This document shows, in pieces, positions 17,944-26,310 of a stretch of DNA of 48,780 nucleotides. Under the pieces are notes generated by a model that had not been told where the DNA came from, did not search any database, and saw only the letters and a list, made by a program, of their open reading frames with translations. How positions within the stretch are numbered: the stretch's first letter is position 1; each line of letters begins with the position of its first letter. Source of the stretch: Bacteroidales bacterium (GTDB lineage Bacteria > Bacteroidota > Bacteroidia > Bacteroidales > VadinHA17); assembly GCA_003141525.1 (NCBI GenBank), contig PLML01000114.1, positions 1,939 to 50,718 on the forward strand, read 5' to 3'. The translations under genes and the position numbers were made by a program.

Positions 17944-18864
17944 CTATTTCTTCCCTGCCTGGCCGAAATTCATTTTCATAAATGTGATACCTACAGTAGA
18001 TATTGAATGGCTGAAGTTATCATTGATCTCTTTAGTCTCCATTTTCATCCCCGGATTATTGTTTTTATCAAATGATTCCATAGCCAGCATCATGGCCCCT
18101 TCAAATCCGGGATAGTTGTAATAAGTTGGTATCCCGGCTTTGCCCCAATACTTTTTATCAGCCTTCAGCTTTACATCTTTGGTCATCCAGACATTTGAGT
18201 AGCCCTCTTTGTCAGCGTCAACTATTTTATACTCATCGCATCTGTATCCGGCAATAACGCGCGAATTTCCAGTTTTTGTTATTGTTGCCTTTTCAGGGTT
18301 AACAGCTTTCTGGTTCTTGGTTTGAGAGGCCATTGCCGAATCAGAAGGAAGGCTCGATATTATACCGGTTTTAGAATCCTTATTCTCCATAAGCATCATG
18401 AAACACCTGTTATCATTATCAAATAAAAAAACTGTTGGTACGGTTTTGTCTCCTTGCTTAGCATCTATTGGCAACATTTCAATTCCGGCATTCAAGGTGT
18501 TGCTATTGTAATACGTATAATAGTCTGACTTCATCACATCTTTTTTATCGTATGTTTCCATCTGCATGTATATCCGGCCGGTAAATTTATATTCATCATC
18601 ATATTTGATGTCAATTTTACCACCAAAAAGTCCACGACCAGTTGCTTTTGTACCACCATTATTCTGAGCAGAAGTACTGTCCGAATTCTGAGCTGACTTT
18701 TGTTTTTCTTTTGATTTATCCTTTGCACTTTTATCAACTGCAGAATCGACTTTTTGATCGATCTTTCTGTCAATTGCCCTTCTTAATATCCATCCCTGTC
18801 CATTTGAGACAACAGGAAAAATTATCGTTAAAACCAGTAAAAGGAAAATTGATCTTGTTTTCAT
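17944..18864 (-). CDS. Exported DUF4412-like protein
   Basis: Signal peptide; NSRVIAGYRCDEYKIVDADKEGYSNVWMTKDV resembles the DUF4412 core. Confidence 0.65.
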   Translation of the reverse strand: MKTRSIFLLLVLTIIFPVVSNGQGWILRRAIDRKIDQKVDSAVDKSAKDKSKEKQKSAQNSDSTSAQNNGGTKATGRGLFGGKIDIKYDDEYKFTGRIYMQMETYDKKDVMKSDYYTYYNSNTLNAGIEMLPIDAKQGDKTVPTVFLFDNDNRCFMMLMENKDSKTGIISSLPSDSAMASQTKNQKAVNPEKATITKTGNSRVIAGYRCDEYKIVDADKEGYSNVWMTKDVKLKADKKYWGKAGIPTYYNYPGFEGAMMLAMESFDKNNNPGMKMETKEINDNFSHSISTVGITFMKMNFGQAGKK

Positions 18865-19051
18865 GATTAAAATTTTTTAATGAATTAGACTATAAAGTTA
18901 CAAAACTGAGTCAAATAATAATTAAGGCATTGATAAAATAATATGATAATTCCGAATCTTATATCTTACAGTTACAAATTTTACAAATGTCTTAGTTAGT
19001 GAAATTGTTAGATGACAAAAAGTTATAATTGAAAACTGTCAACATTTCATT

Positions 19052-19085
19052 TAAATAAAAGAGGTTGCATTTTCATACAACCTCT
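19052..19085 (-). terminator. Intrinsic terminator of the 19120-19863 gene
   Basis: Minus strand AGAGGTTG-tatgaaaatg-CAACCTCT followed by TTTATTTA. Confidence 0.7.
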
Positions 19086-19119
19086 CCAATATTATAAATA
19101 ATAAAGTAAAAACACTTGA

Positions 19120-19863
19120 TTATACTGCAGTCACTTCAGCCGGATTCTCCTTCTCCCTCAAAACCGACTCATAAAGTGAAGCAAACGAACTACATATCCA
19201 CATAAGCGCCGGGAAAATTCCAACTATTAGCATACAAAGTCCGAAAATCACAATAAAGATTGATACAAAACCCATGAAAAAGATCTGCCATCCATGACCC
19301 TTTGTAAGCTTCCAGCTTAACTCCACAGCTTCGATCGGATCGAGTTTTTTGTCCATTATAATATAGGAGACGAAAGCAAGCCGGCAACCAATTATAATTC
19401 CAGGAACTATAAGGGCAAATAATCCGAGTACAACCAGAGCAAATACCAGCAGGTTCGCAAGTATAATATGAAGATAGTTCTCCATAAATCCTTTAACCAG
19501 GTACTCAAAATCGGGCTTTATCTTCCTGACTGCATGGACAAAAATTATATTACCGCCATATTCAAATACCGGTTTAACCAGAAATGAATAAAGCATCGCC
19601 AGTAATCCGAAGAAAGCCGCAAAGATTCCAAATGTCCCTAAACTGAATAGATCATGCCCCCAATCGTTGCCCCAGTTCCACAGACCTCTGTGCAGGTCTG
19701 ACAAGTCAAAATGGAAATTGAACATTTTTAAAGGTGCGCTTACTATGGCCAGAATAAGAATGACCAGAAACAACCTCAGAAAATTATCTGTCATGACTCT
19801 CCATCCCGTACCAAAACTATTCCCAAATCCGGGTACTAATTTGTATTCATTATTTGTTTCCAT
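19120..19863 (-). CDS. Multi-pass membrane protein, unknown function
   Basis: 247 aa, several TM helices; IVPGIIIGCRLAFVSYIIMDKKLDPIEAVELSWKLTKGHGWQIFFMGF resembles the membrane domain of DUF975/GDPD-like proteins. Confidence 0.75.
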   Translation of the reverse strand: METNNEYKLVPGFGNSFGTGWRVMTDNFLRLFLVILILAIVSAPLKMFNFHFDLSDLHRGLWNWGNDWGHDLFSLGTFGIFAAFFGLLAMLYSFLVKPVFEYGGNIIFVHAVRKIKPDFEYLVKGFMENYLHIILANLLVFALVVLGLFALIVPGIIIGCRLAFVSYIIMDKKLDPIEAVELSWKLTKGHGWQIFFMGFVSIFIVIFGLCMLIVGIFPALMWICSSFASLYESVLREKENPAEVTAV

Positions 19864-19906
19864 ATTTATCTTTATTAAATTTAAAAAACGGTGAACATTT
19901 ATGAGG

Positions 19907-19914
19907 CAAATTTA
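19907..19914 (-). promoter_or_regulatory. Possible -7 element (TAAATTTG) of the 19120-19863 gene
   Basis: Plus strand CAAATTTA, 44 nt upstream of the start codon; no good -33 box. Confidence 0.4.
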
Positions 19915-19938
19915 AACCTCACGTTTTTCCCGGACTTC

Positions 19939-19999
19939 ATACTATAGTAGTGATTTTGAAATTTCCTACTTTAGTATGTAATACAATACTATGGTAGTG
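19939..19999. promoter_or_regulatory. Three iterated operator-like sites ATACTAWRGTAG(TG)
   Basis: ATACTATAGTAGTG (19939-19952), reverse ATACTAAAGTAG (19966-19977), ATACTATGGTAGTG (19986-19999). Confidence 0.55.
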
Positions 20000-20001
20000 G
20001 C

Positions 20002-20009
20002 TATTTTTG
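20002..20009 (+). promoter_or_regulatory. Possible -7 element (TATTTTTG) of the LuxR-like gene
   Basis: TAnnTTTG match 38 nt upstream of the ATG, directly after the third operator-like site; no -33 TTTG. Confidence 0.4.
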
Positions 20010-20046
20010 AGCTTTCGGTTTAAACGGTTTTTTATACCTTTATAAA

Positions 20047-20979
20047 ATGTTGCATTACCTCGGATATTTAATATTCATTCTGTCGGTTGCCCTGGCCGCA
20101 GGAGGGGTCGTTCTCACATCAAGGTTAAGGAACAAATATCACCTTGAAATCTTTTCAACGCTGCTCTATTACCAGGTATTTATTTTTACATTCGGCTTTT
20201 ACGGAATATGGGGACAGGTAGTAATTAAAGTATTTCTCTCTATATACATTTCGTCAGAACTTCTTGCCAGATTCTCAGATATTGCGATGCTGCTGGGATT
20301 GCCGTTCCTTGTTTTTGCCTGGATGATGCTTATACAGTTTTCGTTGGGAATTTCAGGAAGAAAGAGTAGTAACTGGTTTGTCTTATTGTTCCTGTTGTTA
20401 AATTTCTCGATAATTATTGTTGTGGGATATTTCATAGCAAAAACAAGTGAACCGAAACCTGTTTCACTGATAAAGTACTACTTCATTTTAATGCATTTCC
20501 TGTATTCTCTTCTTTCCTTTTTGCTTATAATTTTTCCAGGGAATGTAAGATCAATCATACATGATTATGACAGAAGGAGAATTGGTCCGGGAATCTTCCT
20601 TGTCATGCTTTTACAATGCCTGCCATTGCTGTTTTATAACTCACAATCATATATTGCTGTCATTTTCACTCTGACATTCTTTGCAGGCAACACTTTTCTG
20701 CCAATATATCTTAATTACGGTACGCTGTTTACAATCTTTACCTCCGCTCCGGAAAAGGACTTCTCGTTTGAAGAATTCTGTAAAAAATTCGAAGTATCCC
20801 CTCGGGAAACAGACATAGTCCGTGAAATTTGCAATGGATTGAGTAATAAGGAAATATCGGAAAAGCTGTTTATCAGCTTACAAACTGTAAAAGATCATAC
20901 TCACCGGATCTATATAAAAACAAACGTAAAAAGCCGGGTTCAGCTTATCTATCTGGTAAAGGAATTGAAAATGCTCTAA
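20047..20979 (+). CDS. Membrane-anchored LuxR-type regulator (about 7 TM + C-terminal HTH)
   Basis: Seven hydrophobic segments, then VSPRETDIVREICNGLSNKEISEKLFISLQTVKDHTHRIYIKTNVKSRVQLI. Confidence 0.9.
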   Translation: MLHYLGYLIFILSVALAAGGVVLTSRLRNKYHLEIFSTLLYYQVFIFTFGFYGIWGQVVIKVFLSIYISSELLARFSDIAMLLGLPFLVFAWMMLIQFSLGISGRKSSNWFVLLFLLLNFSIIIVVGYFIAKTSEPKPVSLIKYYFILMHFLYSLLSFLLIIFPGNVRSIIHDYDRRRIGPGIFLVMLLQCLPLLFYNSQSYIAVIFTLTFFAGNTFLPIYLNYGTLFTIFTSAPEKDFSFEEFCKKFEVSPRETDIVREICNGLSNKEISEKLFISLQTVKDHTHRIYIKTNVKSRVQLIYLVKELKML

Positions 20980-20986
20980 TTCATGT

Positions 20987-21622
20987 TTAGGCATATTTCA
21001 GGTACACAATCACTCTCCCCTGGTTGAATTCAAGTGAAAAACTGTTTCCAAGCGCCTCATTTAATGTTGCAAACCACCAGTTTGATAATTTTGTACTATG
21101 AAGAGGATATCTTAATCCATTTGAAGTGACTGCTGTTTCAGGATCAATGGAAAATATTGAAATCTGCTGACCCGGTAAGGATGTTATTTCAGAACTTTTC
21201 AATAAGGGTCGCAGTATTCCTGTATCGGTCACCATAATTACATTCACGCTTTTTATATAATCTGCAAGCAGAGAGATATTTCCCAGCGTATGATCTTCCC
21301 GTTTACCGGTAGCTCCAACAATAACAATGTCTTTATAACCCATGTCACTGCACCAGGAGACTGCCTTAGTCAGATCGTTAGTATCCTGATTCTCATCAAG
21401 GTAAATACGATCTGTAAATCTGTTCGCCAATTCATCATTAAGCGAATCCATATCTCCAACAATAGCATCAGGTTCCATTCCGGCAAGAACAAGATTTTGT
21501 GCACTTCCGTCACAACAAATTATTCTTTTGGCATTCTTCAGATACGCAAGAGGGATTTCATGTTGAGGGAAAGTTCCGTCGCCAACTATAACAGTATAAG
21601 ATCCGGATAAAAAATCATTCAT
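20987..21622 (-). CDS. Thiamine pyrophosphokinase (thiamine diphosphokinase)
   Basis: RIICCDGSAQNLVLAGMEPDAIVGDMDSL...QDTNDLTKAVSWC...VGATGKREDHTLGNISLL. Confidence 0.93.
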   Translation of the reverse strand: MNDFLSGSYTVIVGDGTFPQHEIPLAYLKNAKRIICCDGSAQNLVLAGMEPDAIVGDMDSLNDELANRFTDRIYLDENQDTNDLTKAVSWCSDMGYKDIVIVGATGKREDHTLGNISLLADYIKSVNVIMVTDTGILRPLLKSSEITSLPGQQISIFSIDPETAVTSNGLRYPLHSTKLSNWWFATLNEALGNSFSLEFNQGRVIVYLKYA

Positions 21623-22259
21623 TTTTGCGTGCAGTTAAATCAGTTTTAATTGTTTTCTTCCATTCTACGAGTCCAGCAAACGACATTATCCCATAAACAA
21701 CATACAGAATAACTGTTGGATAAAGTCCGCGTGTCAAAAAAAGAACAGCCGATACGAAATTTATAACAATCCATAAATACCAGTGTTCATATATTTTCCT
21801 TGCCAGCATCCATGTTGCAATTATTGATAAAGATGTAATAAAAGAATCTCTGACCGGAACCGGTGAATCTGTCAGCCTGGTAAGAACAAACCACATCGCT
21901 GCATACAAAAGAACAAACACAATAACCAGTACTATGCTTGTCCTGAGTTTTAACCGGGTTACCTGCAATTCTTCCTTCTCCCCTTCTCCCATTCTCCCCT
22001 TCTCCTCTTCTTTCTTCTGCCCTGTGCCCTTTGTCCACCAATACCAACCGAGGCAGCTAATGACCAGATAATATCCCTGCAGGCTCATGTCTGCATAGAA
22101 TTTGCTAGTGAAAAAGACCCAGATATAGACTGCAGATGTTATTATCCCTATAGGCCATAACCAGATAGTTTGCCTTATTTCAAGAAAGACATAAACTATC
22201 CCTGTAACCGCTCCGAATATTTCAATGAAGTTATTTAATATCCAGTCAGAAATTACCAT
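21615..22259 (-). CDS. pnuT: PnuC-family transporter, probable thiamine transporter PnuT
   Basis: NNFIEIFGAVTGIVYVFLEIRQTIWLWPIGIITSAVYIWVFF...YGIMSFAGLVEWKK; 8-nt overlap with the thiamine pyrophosphokinase gene; downstream of a TPP riboswitch. Confidence 0.88.
   Translation of the reverse strand: MVISDWILNNFIEIFGAVTGIVYVFLEIRQTIWLWPIGIITSAVYIWVFFTSKFYADMSLQGYYLVISCLGWYWWTKGTGQKKEEEKGRMGEGEKEELQVTRLKLRTSIVLVIVFVLLYAAMWFVLTRLTDSPVPVRDSFITSLSIIATWMLARKIYEHWYLWIVINFVSAVLFLTRGLYPTVILYVVYGIMSFAGLVEWKKTIKTDLTARKNE
21969..22018. repeat. Purine-rich low-complexity G-rich tract (GGGGAGAATGGGAGAAGGGGAGAAGG on the minus strand) inside pnuT
   Basis: Plus strand is all pyrimidine except one A; encodes KKEEEKGRMGEGEKEE. 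Confidence 0.8.
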
Positions 22260-22275
22260 AATAATTAATTGACCA

Positions 22276-24657
22276 TCAAAATTTTAATCCGACCTTAAAC
22301 ATATAATTAATGCCGGCCTGCGGAAAATATCCGTCCATTACATGCAGCGATCCTCCTTCATTATACTTATATACCCAGGCATTGGTTTCGTACATCTTAT
22401 CAAACAGGTTATTTACTACAAACTGGCATGTCAGCTCTTTAAATATCTTTTTTTTAATTGTATACAGGAACGATATACTATGAACCAGGTATGCATTTAA
22501 CATCCTATTATTGTTTTGTGTGTTATCGATGTATTGTTTCCCGACATACTTGGTATTCAAACTAATATGAAAATCTTTAAATGGATAATAATCCAGAACT
22601 GAACTTGCAATTATTGAAGGCGAGAAAGAGATTGTTTTATTTTTTAATATCTCTTTATCCTGACCCGAAGTATCCCAGTTATCTGTAAGGTCTGTAAAAA
22701 CCGGAATGATATTCCTGCTTAAAGTTAAATTTTCGTACCAGTTTAAATTTTTAAGAATCTGTACTCCTGTTTCAATCTCAATCCCCTGTCTGTAACTTTT
22801 TGAAACATTTGTTAATATAGTGGTCCCTACAGTATTTATTTCACCGGTTAAAATTAACTGATCTTGATAATACATATAATATAAGTTCCCCTTGAGCGTC
22901 AGTTTTGTATTGTGAAATTCGTACCCGGCCTCGTAATCAAACAATTTTTCGGGTACTGGCGTTTTACCTGGATCTGCATCTGTGAAATCGTCACGATCCG
23001 GTTCTCTTTGGGAAATTCCAAATGATGCATATACTTTTTGTTTCTCATCTAAAGTGTATACCAGTCCTGTTTTGGGATTAAAAAAGTTATACTTATGATT
23101 CTGAGTCACATCTTTCAGATTTTCATCAAACCCGCCAATTGAGTAATTTATATTACGGAATTGTAAATCTGCATAAAGGTTTACTCTATTTGTTAATGCA
23201 TAGTTGATCTTTAAAAATGTATTTAAATCCTTCTTATTACCGGTACCCTGGTACCATTGATAACTTTCATTGTTAAAAGTTATAATTTTAGCCCATATGA
23301 TATCACCAAAATGATTGCCTACATATTGATTCCAGCCACCGCCAATTACAGAGCTAATCTTGTTCTTCCTGTAATTCAAAGAATAGGTAAAACCATAAAA
23401 ATCATTTCTCAGCCATCTTTGTGTAATAAAATCCGAACTAGTAATTGTATCTGTATTAAAAATCGCATTTGGCAAATTAAATGAACTGAATTTTGAGTTC
23501 TGTACCAGATTTTCATAGTATCCCTGGCCATGCGTATAATGCAATGCAGCGCTTGCACTCAGACTGCTGTTTATTTCTTTTGAATAATGAAGCTGATAAT
23601 TATCCTGCCAGTAATTATCTGTTTCATTTTTATAAGTGTGTGAATTGTATGTCCTGTGTGTTGCCAGAGAATCCCTGGGAACTCCATCCCATGCTTGATA
23701 TGTGTGTTCAACTCCGGAAAAAATCATTAGTTTTAAAATACTGGTTTCCCCGTACATTGTGCCTGAGACATAAAATGATTTTAAATCGCTGAAAGCCCTG
23801 TCGATATATCCGTCGGACCAGATCTTTGATAAACGTGCATCAACAGCAAATTTTTTATTAATTAACCCCGTGCCAAAATTTATTGTATTTTTTGAGGTAT
23901 TAAAAGAGCCGTATGACGAATTGACTTCTGCATAAGGTTCACGATTCAGAATAGTAGTTTGAAAGTTTATTGTGGCACCAAAAGCACCTGCTCCGTTTGT
24001 TGATGTTCCTACTCCTCTTTGAATCTGTATGTTATCAACTGAAGATGCCAGGTCAGGCAGATCGACCCACCATACTCCGTGCGATTCGGCATCGTTAATA
24101 GGTACTCCGTCGATTGTTACGTTGATACGTTTCACATCAGTACCTCTGATATTTATGTTTGTATATCCAACTCCTGTTCCCGCATCTGATGATACAACCA
24201 GTGAAGGCGTATAATCTAGCAGATATGGTATATCCTGAACAATATTATTTTTTGAAATATCTTCTTTGGTAACCGTTGTATATGACATAGGAGTATTCTC
24301 TCCAGCTCTGGTAGCACTTACAAATACCTCTTCTGTCATGACTGACTTCGACAAAAGAGCTATATTCAATACAGTGTCGCCTTTTACTCTGACTTCACTG
24401 ATCTGTGATTCATATCCTATAAAAGAAAAACGGAACAGATAAACTCCATTTTTTGGAACTGACAATGAATAGTTCCCTTCTGAATCTGAATGCACTCCAA
24501 GGAATGTGTTTTCAATTGTTATTCCTGCACCTGGTAAAGGCGATCCGTTGATATCAGTCACTTTACCCTTTATCACTGACCCATTATTCTGAAACATAAT
24601 TGCCTGAGAAATCCCCTGCAACCCTGCAAACACAATTAAACAAATCAGTCTCCTCAT
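22276..24657 (-). CDS. TonB-dependent receptor (CarboxypepD-reg domain + plug + barrel), probable thiamine uptake
   Basis: VIKGKVTDINGSPLPGAGITIENTFLGVHSDSEGNYSL; plug DIPYLLDYTPSLVVSSDAGTGVGYTNINIRGTDVKRINVTIDGVPIND; TPP riboswitch upstream. Confidence 0.92.
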   Translation of the reverse strand: MRRLICLIVFAGLQGISQAIMFQNNGSVIKGKVTDINGSPLPGAGITIENTFLGVHSDSEGNYSLSVPKNGVYLFRFSFIGYESQISEVRVKGDTVLNIALLSKSVMTEEVFVSATRAGENTPMSYTTVTKEDISKNNIVQDIPYLLDYTPSLVVSSDAGTGVGYTNINIRGTDVKRINVTIDGVPINDAESHGVWWVDLPDLASSVDNIQIQRGVGTSTNGAGAFGATINFQTTILNREPYAEVNSSYGSFNTSKNTINFGTGLINKKFAVDARLSKIWSDGYIDRAFSDLKSFYVSGTMYGETSILKLMIFSGVEHTYQAWDGVPRDSLATHRTYNSHTYKNETDNYWQDNYQLHYSKEINSSLSASAALHYTHGQGYYENLVQNSKFSSFNLPNAIFNTDTITSSDFITQRWLRNDFYGFTYSLNYRKNKISSVIGGGWNQYVGNHFGDIIWAKIITFNNESYQWYQGTGNKKDLNTFLKINYALTNRVNLYADLQFRNINYSIGGFDENLKDVTQNHKYNFFNPKTGLVYTLDEKQKVYASFGISQREPDRDDFTDADPGKTPVPEKLFDYEAGYEFHNTKLTLKGNLYYMYYQDQLILTGEINTVGTTILTNVSKSYRQGIEIETGVQILKNLNWYENLTLSRNIIPVFTDLTDNWDTSGQDKEILKNKTISFSPSIIASSVLDYYPFKDFHISLNTKYVGKQYIDNTQNNNRMLNAYLVHSISFLYTIKKKIFKELTCQFVVNNLFDKMYETNAWVYKYNEGGSLHVMDGYFPQAGINYMFKVGLKF

Positions 24658-24733
24658 AATCCTGTTAATTAATTCATCTTCAAGATCAAGAAAATGAGGT
24701 GGTTAATTAAAGCTGATTTGTTGGATACTCTCT

Positions 24734-24806
24734 TTTCCCTCCGCCGGCATTACCCGGATCAGGTTTAAGGGTATGATCTCAGCCCGTAGTTATAAGGCAC
24801 CCCATT
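24734..24806 (-). ncRNA. TPP riboswitch (THI element)
   Basis: Minus strand GGGGTGCC-TTATAACTAC-GGGCTGAGATCATACCCTTAAACCTGATCCGGGTAATGCCGGCGGAGGGA carries the conserved TPP core. Confidence 0.96.
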
Positions 24807-24817
24807 ATTTGACACTT

Positions 24818-24848
24818 CAAAGGTAACATCTTTTAGCAGATATATCAA
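24818..24848 (-). promoter_or_regulatory. Promoter of the thiamine operon
   Basis: Plus strand CAAAGGTA (24818-24825), 20-nt spacer, CAA (24846-24848): TTG-N20-TACCTTTG just upstream of the riboswitch. Confidence 0.55.
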
Positions 24849-24885
24849 TTATTTGTTACATTAGCGTTCAAATCTATAACCTGAA

Positions 24886-25308
24886 ATGAAAAATCTTCTT
24901 GATAAACTTAATTACAAAGGACAGAAAAGGATATCGGTAATAAATGCAGAAGAGACATTCATACGTTCAATTTCCTCTGAACTCAAAGATGTAATTATTG
25001 ACCAGAAAATTGATCCCCGTTATCCATATCAATTCATAATAATATTTGTTAAAAGCGTATCAGAAGTTGAGAGGATTGCACCAGTGACCCTTCATAACCT
25101 GATGGCTGATGGCGTGTTATGGTTCTGTTATCCAAAAAAAACGTCTAAGAAATATAGATCTGATATCGACCGCGACCATGGATGGAAAGTTCTTAATGAT
25201 TCCGGACTTTATGGAATCCGCCTGGTTGCAATTGATGAAGACTGGTCTGCCTTAAGGTTCAGGAATATTAAATATATCAAGTCAACTTCCGGAAGGTTTA
25301 CAAAATAA
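24886..25308 (+). CDS. DUF3052-like hypothetical protein
   Basis: GVLWFCYPKKTSKKYRSDIDRDHGWKVLNDSGLYGIRLVAIDEDWSALRFRN. Confidence 0.6.
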   Translation: MKNLLDKLNYKGQKRISVINAEETFIRSISSELKDVIIDQKIDPRYPYQFIIIFVKSVSEVERIAPVTLHNLMADGVLWFCYPKKTSKKYRSDIDRDHGWKVLNDSGLYGIRLVAIDEDWSALRFRNIKYIKSTSGRFTK

Positions 25309-25326
25309 GATGTTTATATGAAGAAG

Positions 25327-25358
25327 GGGAGAATGGGTGAAAGGGAGAATGGGTGAAA
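25327..25358. repeat. Perfect tandem duplication of 16-nt GGGAGAATGGGTGAAA
   Basis: Two adjacent identical 16-mers (25327-25342 and 25343-25358) abutting the MGMT start codon. Confidence 0.9.
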
Positions 25359-25888
25359 TGATAAAACTAATTAAAATAGAGACTCCTCTTGGAGAAATGG
25401 TTGCCGGGGCAACAGATGAAGGTATTTGTTTGCTTGAGTTTACCGACCGAAGAATGTTGCCAACTGAATATAAAGATCTTACAAGGCTTTTAAAAACAAC
25501 CTTTGAAGATGGGGAAAACAGGCATCTTAAATTTCTGAAAAAACAGCTTAATGAGTATTTTGATGGTAAGCGAAAAGAATTTGATATTCGTCTTGTTACA
25601 CCTGGAACAGAATTTCAACAGGCAGTCTGGCAGGAACTGAAGAGTATTCCGTTTGGCACAACAAGATCGTACCAGGAACAGGCAATCGCCCTGAATAAAC
25701 CCGATTCTATACGTGCAGTGGCAAATGCTAATGGTATGAACAGAATATCTATTGTAATTCCTTGTCACAGGGTGATTGGTTCCGATGGACGTCTGACCGG
25801 TTACGGAGGAGGACTCAAGAGGAAGAAATGGCTGCTTGATCATGAGAAAAAATACTCGGGGAAAGCAGTTGACCTCTCATTATTCTGA
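25337..25888 (+). CDS. Methylated-DNA-[protein]-cysteine S-methyltransferase; likely ATG start at 25358
   Basis: Active site IPCHRVIGSDGRLTGYGGGLKRKKWLLDHE. Confidence 0.95.
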   Translation: MKGRMGEMIKLIKIETPLGEMVAGATDEGICLLEFTDRRMLPTEYKDLTRLLKTTFEDGENRHLKFLKKQLNEYFDGKRKEFDIRLVTPGTEFQQAVWQELKSIPFGTTRSYQEQAIALNKPDSIRAVANANGMNRISIVIPCHRVIGSDGRLTGYGGGLKRKKWLLDHEKKYSGKAVDLSLF

Positions 25889-25929
25889 TATATTTTTGCA
25901 CGCAAGTACATAACTTAATCCTGCATAAT

Positions 25930-26286
25930 ATGAAAGCTTTCATTTCTAAAAGAAAATTCTATTTCATGATTTTTCTGACACTAATTATTCTTCTTTCCGG
26001 ATGCGCTAATAATGAGGCTGTTAAACAATGCCTGACCGGACATACTTATGGTTTTCTGGGCGGTTTATGGCATGGGTTTATTGCACCTTTCGATTTTATA
26101 GGGATGTTGTTTAATGATAAGATAACGATGTATGCGCAGAATAATAATGGCGGTCTATATGCACTGGGGTTCCTTCTTGGCAGCGGTGGCTGGGGTTTCT
26201 TTGGCAGTAAAGGAGCAAACAAAGTAAGGACAAGCCGGGTTCATTTCCAGAGTCAGAAATTTGATAATGCTGAAATTGTGGACTAA
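25930..26286 (+). CDS. Small lipoprotein of unknown function
   Basis: 118 aa; lipobox LIILLSGCAN; Gly-rich C-terminal half. Confidence 0.75.
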   Translation: MKAFISKRKFYFMIFLTLIILLSGCANNEAVKQCLTGHTYGFLGGLWHGFIAPFDFIGMLFNDKITMYAQNNNGGLYALGFLLGSGGWGFFGSKGANKVRTSRVHFQSQKFDNAEIVD

Positions 26287-26310
26287 GTAGTCTCTTTAAA
26301 TAAAGACTTC

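Noticed and set aside
21615-21622. Frameshift between pnuT and the thiamine pyrophosphokinase gene
   Set aside because: The 8-nt overlap is ordinary translational coupling; both proteins are complete.
23493-23792. 99-aa plus-strand ORF in the TonB receptor
   Set aside because: Antisense shadow ORF; no start signal or domain.
25312-25360. Short upstream ORF ATGAAGAAGGGGAGAATGGGTGAAAGGGAGAATGGGTGA before the MGMT gene
   Set aside because: Could be an uORF, but it is only repeat sequence; not supported as a separate gene.
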